NCBI RefSeq assembly: GCF_021043365.1
Contig: NZ_JAJNDU010000001.1
Location: forward strand, 620,001-684,000
Length of the DNA: 64,000 bases
Direction: 5' to 3'
Origin: Sphingomonas sp. IC-11
GTDB lineage: Bacteria > Pseudomonadota > Alphaproteobacteria > Sphingomonadales > Sphingomonadaceae
The notes beneath the pieces were generated by a model. The model searched no databases and had not been told where the DNA came from. It saw only the letters and a list, made by a program, of their open reading frames with translations. The position numbers and the translations under genes are program-made. Below, piece by piece: positions 19,815 to 28,692 of this stretch (its first letter is position 1; each line of letters begins with the position of its first letter).

Positions 19815-20483
19815 TCACTCGGACTGCGCTCTAACCCAGGCAGCAAGATCGTCCGCCACAAGGCTCTGCAGTTGCTCGTCCGTATCGGGCTCACTGGCGC
19901 GCCATAATGGTCGGCCTGCCAGCTTGTGGTCGGCCGGTTTGATGTCGCTATCCAGGCGAACCACGCGCAATCGCCCGGTCACCGTGGGTTGCGCGAGTGC
20001 CAGGGCGCTCAGCATCTCGGACGATAGCAGGTTCCCTGCCAGATCGGCGCCTCCCGATAGCTCGCGGACCCGCCCAAGCTCCCGGATCAGGGCCTCGCCG
20101 GATTGCGGAGAAAGATACCACCGGCTGGCCGCCGCTGCCTCGCCATCAACCAACACGCCACTTCGCCACGCACAGATATGCACCGGGCCTGCGATCTGCC
20201 CGCAAGCGGCGGCGAATGCTTCCCTCCAGGCCTGCAGCGTGGCGCCCTCTGTGTCGACCAGGCTCTCGCCAGTACCGGGCAGATCGGGAAGGGCCGAAGC
20301 GATGCCGTGCTTTGCGAGCCGCCTCAGGACGTCGACCATTGCTGCGCGCGTGCGATTGCCTTCTTCGAACAAGGGCAATGCGGCGATCACGCAAGGCGGG
20401 CCCTCGGGGCCGAAGCGAAGCATCAGCTCACGCCCGCCCGCCCATTGATAATGATCGATGCGCGGGCCAGTTGTGCCCGCCAT
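19815..20483 (-). CDS. Exosortase A-associated hydrolase 2
   Basis: 222 aa alpha/beta hydrolase-like protein of the XrtA locus (TIGR03101 type). LPDLPGTGESL near residue 68 is the usual oxyanion strand. The position of the nucleophile elbow reads HICAWRSGVLV and has no GxSxG, so it may be a non-hydrolytic or unusual member. Start ATG at 20483. It lies between the acyl carrier protein gene (4 bp upstream) and hydrolase 1. Confidence 0.82.
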   Translation of the reverse strand: MAGTTGPRIDHYQWAGGRELMLRFGPEGPPCVIAALPLFEEGNRTRAAMVDVLRRLAKHGIASALPDLPGTGESLVDTEGATLQAWREAFAAACGQIAGPVHICAWRSGVLVDGEAAAASRWYLSPQSGEALIRELGRVRELSGGADLAGNLLSSEMLSALALAQPTVTGRLRVVRLDSDIKPADHKLAGRPLWRASEPDTDEQLQSLVADDLAAWVRAQSE

Positions 20484-20487
20484 ACGT

Positions 20488-20760
20488 TCAGATCAGCGTC
20501 TTGCTGGCGGCGAAAGTGGTGAGCGCGCCGAAGGTCTCGAGCATATCTCCGTCGACCTCATCATCGTCGATCACGATCCCCAGGCGGTCCTCGATCTCGG
20601 TCAAAACCCCTGCGACGGCCATCGAATCAAGTTCGGGCAGCGCGCCGAACAACGGCGTGGAATCATTAAAGGCGGATACCCGCTCGTCCGATAATGCAAG
20701 CACGTCCTTGAGCACGGCGCGCACCGTGGCGTCGACTTCGGGTTTGCCTTCCGGAATCAC
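20488..20760 (-). CDS. Acyl carrier protein of the XrtA locus
   Basis: 90 aa, acidic, helical. The attachment site for 4'-phosphopantetheine is Ser in ELDSMAVAG near residue 46, matching the DSL/DSM motif of carrier proteins; EIEDRLGIVID follows as in other carriers. The start GTG at 20760 has GAGGGG upstream. It diverges from the AMP-dependent ligase gene, its probable loading enzyme, with 42 bp between starts. It could carry an amino acid, hydroxy acid or fatty acid intermediate. Confidence 0.88.
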   Translation of the reverse strand: MIPEGKPEVDATVRAVLKDVLALSDERVSAFNDSTPLFGALPELDSMAVAGVLTEIEDRLGIVIDDDEVDGDMLETFGALTTFAASKTLI

Positions 20761-20802
20761 CTGCGTCCCCTCAAAAATCTTGGGTGCCGTTAAGCCCGGG
20801 GG

Positions 20803-22389
20803 ATGAAATCCGCAACGCCCCGGCGCTATGACCGCTCGATGGTTCCCCTTGATCCGACGCCGCGACAGATAGACCATATACTCATGGGCGATGGCAGTGC
20901 GCCTGCGATCGTCGATCGCGCCGGTGTGCTGACGTATGCGCAGGCAGAAGAGCAGGTCGGCAGGCTGGCCGGCTGGCTGGCCGCTCAGAACCTGGCGAAG
21001 GGAGATCGTGTCGCCACTTGGCTGCCGAAGACCAGGGAGGCATGTTTGATGCCGCTTGCAGCGGTCCGGGCCGGCCTGATTCACGTCCCCATCAATCCGC
21101 TGCTCAAGCGAGCGCAGGTGGCGCATATCCTGGCAGATAGCGGCGCTCGGTTGCTGTTGACGCAGCCTGCCCGCGCCTCGACCCTGGAGGCCGCCGACGT
21201 TGCCGCGGTGGCCGTTCACACCGTGCCAGGTGCCGGCGACGAACTGCCCCCTTCGGCCGGCAATCCACGTGCGTTGGCGGCAATCCTGTACACATCGGGT
21301 TCTACCGGTCGGCCCAAGGGGGTGATGCTCAGTCACGCGAACCTCTGGCTCGGCGCCAACAGTGTCGCCCACTATTTGCGTCTCGTGCCAGAGGATGTGG
21401 TATTAGGCGTGCTGCCGTTCAGTTTCGATTATGGCCAGAATCAGTTGTTTTCCACTTGGGCAGCGGGTGCTGCAGTGGCGCCGCTGGATTATCTGACCCC
21501 GCGCGATGTTGTGAAGGCCGTTGAACGTGTCGGCGCGACGACCTTGGCGGGTGTGCCGCCATTGTGGGTTCAGTTGCTGGAGGCGGAATGGCCGGCGGCC
21601 GCCGCGAAGCGGTTGCGCAGGCTCACCAACTCCGGCGGCGCACTCACGGCCCGCATGGTGCGCGCGCTGCGCCAGCGCTTTCCAGAAGCAGAATTGTTCC
21701 CGATGTACGGCCTGACCGAGGCCTTCCGCTCCACGTTTCTTGATCCTGCGCTGGTCGATACGCATCCTGAGTCGATCGGGCGCGAGATACCGCATGCGGA
21801 GGTGATGATCGTCGGTGCGGACGGCAGCCGCGCTGCGGCGGGGGAGCCTGGTGAACTGGTTCACGCCGGCCCGCTGGTGGCGCAGGGCTATTGGCAGGAT
21901 CCGGAACGCACCGCCCAGCGGTTTCGACCGGCCCCCGCGTTCTCCCGATATGGTGGCACGGCGGTCTGGTCCGGCGACACCGCCATGATGGATGATGATG
22001 GCCTGCTGCGGTTCGTCGGCCGCGACGATGAGATGATCAAGTCCGCTGGCAACCGGATCAGTCCCGGAGAGGTGGAGGAGGCAGTGGTCGCCGGCGGGGA
22101 GGCTGCGGAGGCGGTCGCGATCGGCGTTCCTGATGCACGCCTGGGTCAGGCCATTGTCGTGATCCTCCGTGGAGATCACGCGCGCGAGACGGATCTGCGG
22201 GAACGATTGCGGCGCGAGTTGCCGAACTTCATGCAACCGGTGCGGTTCGAATGGCGATCCGAACTGCCGCGCAACGCAAACGGCAAACTCGATCGAGCGA
22301 TGCTTCGCGCGTCGGTGCAGGACCAGGGCGTGGCGCAGGCGAATGCCGGGTCAGATCGCGACAACGCGGCAGGGGATAGCGGAAAATGA
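20803..22389 (+). CDS. AMP-dependent acyl ligase of the XrtA locus
   Basis: 528 aa member of the acyl-CoA synthetase/adenylation superfamily. The P-loop ILYTSGSTGRPKGV is near residue 163, the A5-type motif YGLTEAF near 304, the hinge GRDDEMIKSAGNRISPGEVE near 406, and the C-terminal catalytic Lys in NANGKLDR near 489. It should activate a carboxylic acid as an adenylate and pass it to CoA or, more likely here, to the divergently encoded carrier protein. ATG at 20803 or 20839 may be the start; neither has a well-placed ribosome site. Confidence 0.88.
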   Translation: MKSATPRRYDRSMVPLDPTPRQIDHILMGDGSAPAIVDRAGVLTYAQAEEQVGRLAGWLAAQNLAKGDRVATWLPKTREACLMPLAAVRAGLIHVPINPLLKRAQVAHILADSGARLLLTQPARASTLEAADVAAVAVHTVPGAGDELPPSAGNPRALAAILYTSGSTGRPKGVMLSHANLWLGANSVAHYLRLVPEDVVLGVLPFSFDYGQNQLFSTWAAGAAVAPLDYLTPRDVVKAVERVGATTLAGVPPLWVQLLEAEWPAAAAKRLRRLTNSGGALTARMVRALRQRFPEAELFPMYGLTEAFRSTFLDPALVDTHPESIGREIPHAEVMIVGADGSRAAAGEPGELVHAGPLVAQGYWQDPERTAQRFRPAPAFSRYGGTAVWSGDTAMMDDDGLLRFVGRDDEMIKSAGNRISPGEVEEAVVAGGEAAEAVAIGVPDARLGQAIVVILRGDHARETDLRERLRRELPNFMQPVRFEWRSELPRNANGKLDRAMLRASVQDQGVAQANAGSDRDNAAGDSGK

Positions 22390-23618
22390 GCAAGCCATTT
22401 GGTCCTTTGCCGCCGGAGTTCGCGTCGCAGACGGGTGAATTGACGATCGGCGACCGGGCTGCGCCCGAGTGGATTGCCGAGCACGGATCACCGCTATTCG
22501 TCTATGATCCCTCCATTGTGGCCGCACGGATCGCCGCCTTCCGAGGCGCCTTTCCCGCCGTCGATCTTCACTACGCCATCAAGGCCAATCCTCATCCTGC
22601 CTTGCTGGCAGCCATCGCTCCATTGGTCGATGGGCTCGATGTTGCGTCCGCCGGAGAACTGCAGAAGGCGCTTGCGGTCAAAGCTGCCAAGTCGATCAGT
22701 TTCGCGGGCCCGGGCAAGCGCGATGGCGAGCTCGAAGCGGCGATCAACGCGGGCGCCACACTTAACGTCGAATCGGAGGGTGAGGCGGATCGGGCGATCG
22801 GGATCGGCGAGCGGCTCGGGATAACTCCGCGCCTGGCTGTCAGGGTCAATCCCGACATGGAGCTGAAAGGCTCCGGCATGAAGATGGGGGGGCGGCCGTC
22901 GCCGTTCGGTATCGATGCCGAGCGCGCCGCCGCGCTGGTGCAGGCCATTGTCCGCCGTGGCGCCGACTGGCGGGGGTTCCATATCTTTGCCGGAAGCCAG
23001 GCCTTGGACAGCCGAGCGCTTATCGAGACGCAAGCAGCGACTCTCATGTTGGCGGAGCGGCTGAGCGAGGAGGCAGGGCATCTGCCACCGCTCGTCAATC
23101 TCGGCGGCGGCTTCGGTATTCCCTATTTCGCTGGCGATACGCCGGTCGATGTTGGGGCAATCGGTTCGGCGCTTGCGGAAGCGATACATGCCTCATCGCT
23201 GACGGCGGCGGGCACGTCCTATGCGATCGAGCTAGGCCGCTGGCTCGTCGGGGAGTGCGGTGTCTACCTGAGCCAGATCGTGGATCGCAAGGAAAGCCGC
23301 GGCGAGACCTTCCTGATCGTGGACGGCGGGTTGCATCACCAACTGGCCGCTAGTGGCAATTTCGGGACGGTGGTGCGCCGCAACTATCCGGTTGCCGTTG
23401 CTGGCAGGACAGGCGGTTCGGGGTCCGAAGAGGAGGTTTCGGTAGTGGGGTGCTTGTGTACGCCGCTCGACCGACTGGCGGATCGGGTGACCCTCCCTCG
23501 AGCGGACGTGGGCGACGTCATCGCGATCTTTTTGGCCGGTGCGTATGGCGCAACCGCCAGCCCCAGTGCCTTTTTGGGACACCCGGCCCCGACCGAGGTC
23601 GTCGTACAGCGCTCCTAA
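22386..23618 (+). CDS. PLP-dependent decarboxylase of the XrtA locus
   Basis: 410 aa fold-type III PLP enzyme (TIGR03099 type), related to diaminopimelate and ornithine decarboxylases. The PLP lysine is Lys66 in HYAIKANPHP; the phosphate-binding GGGFGIPYF lies near residue 240, and the active-site Cys region CLCTPLDRLAD near 354. It overlaps the ligase stop by four bases (ATGA). The pairing with an activating ligase and a carrier protein suggests it decarboxylates the same amino-acid-like substrate, free or carrier-bound. Confidence 0.88.
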   Translation: MSKPFGPLPPEFASQTGELTIGDRAAPEWIAEHGSPLFVYDPSIVAARIAAFRGAFPAVDLHYAIKANPHPALLAAIAPLVDGLDVASAGELQKALAVKAAKSISFAGPGKRDGELEAAINAGATLNVESEGEADRAIGIGERLGITPRLAVRVNPDMELKGSGMKMGGRPSPFGIDAERAAALVQAIVRRGADWRGFHIFAGSQALDSRALIETQAATLMLAERLSEEAGHLPPLVNLGGGFGIPYFAGDTPVDVGAIGSALAEAIHASSLTAAGTSYAIELGRWLVGECGVYLSQIVDRKESRGETFLIVDGGLHHQLAASGNFGTVVRRNYPVAVAGRTGGSGSEEEVSVVGCLCTPLDRLADRVTLPRADVGDVIAIFLAGAYGATASPSAFLGHPAPTEVVVQRS

Positions 23619-23664
23619 ACCCTATCTTCACCTCTTACTTTCAAGTGGAAGTTAGCGGAGCCCG

Positions 23665-23688
23665 GCAGGGGAGGGTGATCTTCCCTGC
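23665..23688 (+). promoter_or_regulatory. Hairpin in the gap before the export gene
   Basis: GCAGGGGA (23665-23672) pairs with TTCCCTGC (23681-23688) through eight pairs including one G-U, with an 8-base loop. It lies in the 102-bp gap between the decarboxylase and the export lipoprotein. It may set the expression ratio of the two halves of the operon. No T-run follows. Confidence 0.35.
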
Positions 23689-23720
23689 GCCGGTCGCTTG
23701 CGCCCGACGGAGGTTATTCG

Positions 23721-24368
23721 ATGCGCTTTTCGCGAGGGTACAGTTCCTTGCCTGCAGCCCTGCTCGCTACGACGATGCTGGCGGGATGCGCCACCGTCGG
23801 TGGTGCACGGCCGGAACTGCCTCCGGCGGCCTTTGTCGCGCAGCGTGAGCAGCCCGGCGACGAATATGTTATCGGGCCGCTGGACTCTCTCCAGATCTTT
23901 GTCTGGCGCAACCCTGAACTGTCGGCGAAGGTCCAGGTGCGACCGGATGGTCGTATCACCACGCCGCTCGTCAACGACATGCCAGCCGTGGGCAAGACGC
24001 CCGCGATGCTTGCGGACGATATGAAGCTGGCGCTGCGTGAATATATCAAGGATCCGATCGTCAGCGTCATCGTGGACAGCTTTTCGGGCACTTACAGCCA
24101 GCAGGTGCGGATTGTTGGCGCCACCGAAAAGCCGGCGGCGCTGCCCTATCGCGCCAACATGACGCTTCTCGACGCCATGATCGCGGTGGGCGGCTTGAAT
24201 GAATATGCCGCGGGCAACCGCGCTCGTCTGATCCGCTATGATCGGACCACCGGCAAGCAGACCGAGTACCAGCTCAATATCAACCGTCTGCTGAAGAACG
24301 GGGATTCCAAGGCAAATGTGCGCTTGGAACCGGGCGATGTGATCATCATCCCCGAGAGCATGTTCTAA
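23721..24368 (+). CDS. Wza-like polysaccharide export lipoprotein (XrtA type)
   Basis: 215 aa outer-membrane export protein. A lipoprotein signal ends in LAGC (Cys near 22). The Poly_export domain covers about residues 45-125 (YVIGPLDSLQIFVWRNPELS), and an SLBB-like domain follows (QQVRIVGATEKPAALPY onwards). Much shorter than E. coli Wza (379 aa), as is usual for the XrtA version. ATG at 23721 has GGAGG upstream. It starts the polysaccharide assembly and export part of the operon. Confidence 0.92.
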   Translation: MRFSRGYSSLPAALLATTMLAGCATVGGARPELPPAAFVAQREQPGDEYVIGPLDSLQIFVWRNPELSAKVQVRPDGRITTPLVNDMPAVGKTPAMLADDMKLALREYIKDPIVSVIVDSFSGTYSQQVRIVGATEKPAALPYRANMTLLDAMIAVGGLNEYAAGNRARLIRYDRTTGKQTEYQLNINRLLKNGDSKANVRLEPGDVIIIPESMF

Positions 24369-24379
24369 AAGGCGGGCCG

Positions 24380-25900
24380 GTGACTGGGCTTTACGAAGAG
24401 GTCAGGATCGCGGTTCATGCCGTGTGGACCAGGCGCTGGCTGGCGCTCGCCGTGGCTTGGGCGATCTGCCTGTTGGGCTGGCTGGCGGTCAGTCAGATCC
24501 CCAGCCGCTACGAAAGTCGCGCTCGCGTCTTCGTCCAGATGCGCTCGGTCCTGCCCGCCGGCAGTGAGGCCGGCGCGATGGGCGATCAGCAGCGCGACAT
24601 CGATACCGTTCGCCAGACGCTGACCTCTTCGGTGAACCTGGAGAAGGTGGTGCGGGGCACCGACCTTGCCAAAACCGCGTCGTCCGACCGCGAGGTCGCC
24701 GATCGAGCCGCTGGCCTTCAAAACGCTATCAAGATCACTGCCCAGCAGGACAATCTGTTCGAGATTGTCAGCACCGCGGCAACGCCAAAGCTGGCGTCCA
24801 GCATCACGCAAAAATTGATCGATATCTTCGTCGAAACCAATCTTTCCGACGATCGCGCGCAGAGCACCCAGGCCCTGCAATTTCTTGACGGCCAGCTTCA
24901 GTCGCTCGGCGCCAAGCTGCAGGATGCCGAGGCGAAGCGCGCCGACTTCCAGAACCGCTATCTTGGATCGCTGCCGGGCAGCGGCTCGGTGGCGGATCGC
25001 ATGGGCGCCGCGCGGGCGCAGATGAGCCAGGTCGACGGAGATCTTGCCGCGGCAAGCTCGAGCCTTGCTGCTCTGCAGGGGCAATTGTCCGGCACCCCGC
25101 CGACGATCGCGGGTGCAGCAGCAGGCGGAGCCGGTGTGGGCCCGGCGCGTGCCCGATTGGCTGCGATCCAGGGCCAGTTAGCCGACGCGCGCGGCCGCGG
25201 TTACACCGATAATCATCCCGACGTGATCGCGCTTAAGTCGCAGCTGGCACAGGCGCAGGCCGCCGTGCGAAGCGAGCCGGCAGGCGCGGCTGGCGCCGGC
25301 GTTCCCAATCCTGCGTATCTTTCGCTCCAATCGATGCTGGCTGATCGCCAGGCGAATGTTGCGGCGCTGCGCATGCGCAAGCAGCAGCTTCAAGCCGATC
25401 TCGACACGCTGAGTGCCAAGCTGTCGGAGGATCCCGAAGTGGCGGCGGAGCAGGGAGAGATCGAGCGCAACTACACCGTCCTGAAGGATCAATATGATCG
25501 CCTTCTGGCACAGCGCGAGCAGGTCAACCTACGCAGTCAGGCGCAGTCGCAGACGGATGCCGTCAAGTTCAGCGTGATTGATCCTCCGACGCAGCCTCGT
25601 ACGCCGGCCGCGCCCAACCGGCCGCTATTGCTTACCGGAATTCTGATCGTCGGCATCCTCGGCGGCATCGGAAGCGCTTTTGCGATGTCCAAGCTGCAAG
25701 CGACTTTCCCTACTGCCCAGCGGCTTGAAAAGGCGTCCGGCATGCCAGTGATCGGTTCCATCGGGGAAATGCTGACCCGGCATCAGGCGGAGCTTCGGCA
25801 ACGGCAATTGAAGCTTTTCATCGGTGGAGCGGGCGCGCTCGCCATCGGCTATGTGGCGCTGCTCGGCGTCGAAATGCTTCAGCGGGGTCTAGCAGCATGA
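24380..25900 (+). CDS. XrtA polysaccharide chain-length determinant (Wzz-like)
   Basis: 506 aa inner-membrane co-polymerase. A first membrane helix at about residues 20-40, a long periplasmic coiled-coil region (about 150-400) and two further helices near 415-435 and 477-497. The Pro-rich DPPTQPRTPAAPNRP just before the second helix is the family signature. It sets chain length together with the following kinase-like ATPase. Start GTG at 24380, 11 bp after the export gene. Confidence 0.9.
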   Translation: MTGLYEEVRIAVHAVWTRRWLALAVAWAICLLGWLAVSQIPSRYESRARVFVQMRSVLPAGSEAGAMGDQQRDIDTVRQTLTSSVNLEKVVRGTDLAKTASSDREVADRAAGLQNAIKITAQQDNLFEIVSTAATPKLASSITQKLIDIFVETNLSDDRAQSTQALQFLDGQLQSLGAKLQDAEAKRADFQNRYLGSLPGSGSVADRMGAARAQMSQVDGDLAAASSSLAALQGQLSGTPPTIAGAAAGGAGVGPARARLAAIQGQLADARGRGYTDNHPDVIALKSQLAQAQAAVRSEPAGAAGAGVPNPAYLSLQSMLADRQANVAALRMRKQQLQADLDTLSAKLSEDPEVAAEQGEIERNYTVLKDQYDRLLAQREQVNLRSQAQSQTDAVKFSVIDPPTQPRTPAAPNRPLLLTGILIVGILGGIGSAFAMSKLQATFPTAQRLEKASGMPVIGSIGEMLTRHQAELRQRQLKLFIGGAGALAIGYVALLGVEMLQRGLAA

Positions 25901-27030
25901 CGAACGCCGACAAGAAAATGGAAGAGTCGCTGATCGAGCGGGCGGCGCGCGTCTATGACTTCGGCGCCCACCTGCGGCAGCGTCAGGCTCCCGTGCAGCC
26001 GGCATCGTCGATCCCGGCGGAAGGCGTCCCGACCGAGGCACAGGACCAGCCCGGAGTGGATAGTCTGGAGCAACCGGACTCTGTTCCGGCCGACGAACAG
26101 ACAACTGCTGCACATGACGGCTCTACTCAGGATAATCCCGAGGATGCGAGGCCGCTCGACCTGACCTTCGACCTGCTTTCGGCCGCTCCTCCTGCTCCCG
26201 AAGGCGCCGAAACGCTCTCACGGGAAGCCGCGGCGACGCTGATGGCGATCCCGCCGGAGCTTCGCGCCGGGGCTGAACCGGAAGATGACTTCGAAATCCT
26301 GCTTGATGGGATCGCCCGCATCGATCGGGCCATGCTGGCCGAAAAGGGCATGCTGGTTCCCGGTGCCCCGATCGGCGCGCTGGCGGAGGAATTCCGGCTG
26401 GTTAAGCGTCAGTTGCTTCTTGGCGCTCGCGCCCTCGCCGCAGGGTCGCTGGGCGAGCGGTCCCGCACCCTTCTGGTGGGATCGGCCAAGCCCGGCGAGG
26501 GCAAAACATTCTGCGCGATCAATCTCGCGATCAGCCTTGCGGCGGAACGCGATATCGAGGTCCTGCTGGTCGATGGCGATTTCGCCAAGCCCAATATCAT
26601 GGCGACGCTCGGCCTCGACGACTCGACGGGCCTCCTCGACATTCTTGCTGACCGGACGCTGGATCCGGAAGAGTTCGTGGTCCGCACCGACGTGCCTCAA
26701 TTGTCCCTTCTTCCCGCCGGCAAGCGCACTCATTCGGATACCGAGCTGCTCGCCAGCGCCCGCACCGGGGAGATTATCGATCAGCTGTTGGGGAGTGACC
26801 CGCGTCGCATCATCGTTTTTGATACGCCGCCCGCACTCGCCGCGTCGCCGGCGTCGGTTCTGGCGCTTCTTGTCGGTCAGGTGATGCTGGTGGTGCGTGC
26901 AGATCGCACCACGGAAGCCGAAGTCCGCGAAGCAGTGAACATCCTCGATGGATGCGAGCAGATTAGCCTGGTTCTGAATTCGCGCTCCTATGAGCCGGGC
27001 GGCGGCCGGTTCGGAAGCTATTACGGTTAG
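25897..27030 (+). CDS. CpsD/CapB-like tyrosine kinase-type ATPase (XrtA type)
   Basis: 377 aa cytoplasmic P-loop ATPase paired with the preceding Wzz-like protein. A variable Pro/Gln/Glu-rich N-terminus (residues 1-150) precedes the kinase core: Walker A SAKPGEGKT near 194, Walker A' VLLVDGDFAKP near 225, and Walker B IIVFDTPPA near 306. The C-terminus has only three tyrosines (RSYEPGGG, GSYYG), a short version of the usual autophosphorylation tail. The ATG overlaps the previous stop by four bases. Confidence 0.9.
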   Translation: MTNADKKMEESLIERAARVYDFGAHLRQRQAPVQPASSIPAEGVPTEAQDQPGVDSLEQPDSVPADEQTTAAHDGSTQDNPEDARPLDLTFDLLSAAPPAPEGAETLSREAAATLMAIPPELRAGAEPEDDFEILLDGIARIDRAMLAEKGMLVPGAPIGALAEEFRLVKRQLLLGARALAAGSLGERSRTLLVGSAKPGEGKTFCAINLAISLAAERDIEVLLVDGDFAKPNIMATLGLDDSTGLLDILADRTLDPEEFVVRTDVPQLSLLPAGKRTHSDTELLASARTGEIIDQLLGSDPRRIIVFDTPPALAASPASVLALLVGQVMLVVRADRTTEAEVREAVNILDGCEQISLVLNSRSYEPGGGRFGSYYG

Positions 27031-27039
27031 GAAGGTAAC

Positions 27040-28662
27040 GTGCTGAGGCTCCGGGATACAGCACTGGCTCATGGCATCGCCCTCGCGATGGTTCTGGCCG
27101 CTAGCGGCGCCCAGGCGCGCGATCGTTATGTGGCGCCCTATATCGAGCTCAGTCAGGTGCTCGATGCCAATCTCAGCAACGATGATGTTCTGACATATTC
27201 GCAGATCGCCGTCGGCGTTGATGCCGGCGTGACCGGGCGCCGGGCCGAAGGGCAGGTCAGCTACCGTTACGAGCGGCGCATCCAGTGGGATGACCGGGTG
27301 GCGGACGAGAATGTGCATACCGGTCTTGCGCGCGCCTCCGCTTCCGTGGCGCCCGGCTTTTCGCTCGAGGGCGGCGCGGTCGCGACCCGGGCCAGAGCGG
27401 ATATCCGGGGCGCAGCGCCCGGGAATTTCGTCGGCAACGTCGACAATGTCACTCAGGTCTACTCCGTCTATGCCGGACCAAGCCTTACCACCAGCGCAGG
27501 TCCGGTGCAGATCGCAGCCTCGGCCTTCGGCGGCTACACCAAGGTGGAATCACCGGTAGTCACGGGCGTGGGTCCGGGTCAGCCGCGGTTGGACTATTTC
27601 GACGATTCTAAGAGCGTCCTTGCCCAGGCGTCCGCTGGCGTGGCCGCGGGAACCGTGCTGCCTGTAGGCGTTACCGTTAGCGGTGCCTATGAGCGTGAAG
27701 AGGCCGGCCAACTCGAGCAGAAGTACGAAGGATATTACGCCCGCGGCGACGTGACGCTGCCGGTAAGCCGCACGGTCGCCCTGCGCGCCGGTGCGGGCTA
27801 CGAGAAGATCAAGGCCACCCAGCGGGACGCCTTGGTTGATGCCGCCGGTAACCCTGTTGTTGACCGGGATGGACGCTTCGTCACGGACCCCGCGTCGCCA
27901 GAACGGATCGCCTACAATACGGACGGCTTGATCTATGACGCCGGCGTTATCTGGCGCCCGAGCCCTCGCTTCGAACTTCAGGCGAATGCCGGCTATCGCT
28001 ATGGTGGGGAGACGTATTTCGGCTCTCTGAACTGGGAGATGGCGCGAAATACGGGTCTTCAGGTCGTCGTTTACGACGGGATCGAGACGTTTGGCCGTCA
28101 GCTTCGAGATGGCCTTCGCGACTTGCCCACCGCATTTCAGGGAACGGCCAGTCCCTTTGGACAGCAGTTCAACGGCTGCATCTTCGGCAGCAATGCCGGC
28201 GGCAGCGGGGCGGACGCAGGCGGCTGCCTGAACAACGTGTTCCAGTCCATCTCGACGGCCAGCTACCGGGCGCGCGGGATCGATGCCGTGGTATCCGCCA
28301 CGCAGGGCCGCACGGCTTACGGCGTCGGCGCGGGCTATGCCAATCGCCGGTTGAACACACCGGTTGTCGCCCCGGGCACAGTGGCGATCGCGGTCACCGA
28401 CGAGAGTTATTACGCCCAGCTTTTCTGGTCGCGTGCGCTAAGCCGGGTTTCCCAGGTCGATGTGAACTTGTTCGCCAATTACTATGACAGCGGCCTGCCC
28501 GTGGCGAACGGCGTGTTCAACCTGGGTGCGACCGGCAGCTATTCTCGTCAGTTCGGACGGCTGGGCACCATCGCATCGCTCGGTCTCTACACGTTCGATC
28601 AAGAAGGCTTCGATAGCCAGTGGTCGGCGCAGGCGCTGCTTGGCGCCCGTTACACATTCTAA
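27040..28662 (+). CDS. XrtA-associated outer membrane beta-barrel protein
   Basis: 540 aa with a signal peptide ending near AQA-RD. The rest alternates in short amphipathic strands and ends in GARYTF, an aromatic C-terminal residue typical of outer-membrane barrels. It resembles the barrel proteins found beside XrtA kinase genes (BBP2_2/TIGR03016 type) and may form the outer-membrane exit for the polysaccharide. Two cysteines (NGCIFG, GGCLNN) could form a loop disulfide. Start GTG at 27040 with GAAGG upstream. Confidence 0.82.
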   Translation: MLRLRDTALAHGIALAMVLAASGAQARDRYVAPYIELSQVLDANLSNDDVLTYSQIAVGVDAGVTGRRAEGQVSYRYERRIQWDDRVADENVHTGLARASASVAPGFSLEGGAVATRARADIRGAAPGNFVGNVDNVTQVYSVYAGPSLTTSAGPVQIAASAFGGYTKVESPVVTGVGPGQPRLDYFDDSKSVLAQASAGVAAGTVLPVGVTVSGAYEREEAGQLEQKYEGYYARGDVTLPVSRTVALRAGAGYEKIKATQRDALVDAAGNPVVDRDGRFVTDPASPERIAYNTDGLIYDAGVIWRPSPRFELQANAGYRYGGETYFGSLNWEMARNTGLQVVVYDGIETFGRQLRDGLRDLPTAFQGTASPFGQQFNGCIFGSNAGGSGADAGGCLNNVFQSISTASYRARGIDAVVSATQGRTAYGVGAGYANRRLNTPVVAPGTVAIAVTDESYYAQLFWSRALSRVSQVDVNLFANYYDSGLPVANGVFNLGATGSYSRQFGRLGTIASLGLYTFDQEGFDSQWSAQALLGARYTF

Positions 28663-28692
28663 CCGGACAGCAATCTGAAGGGGTGGCCCGGC

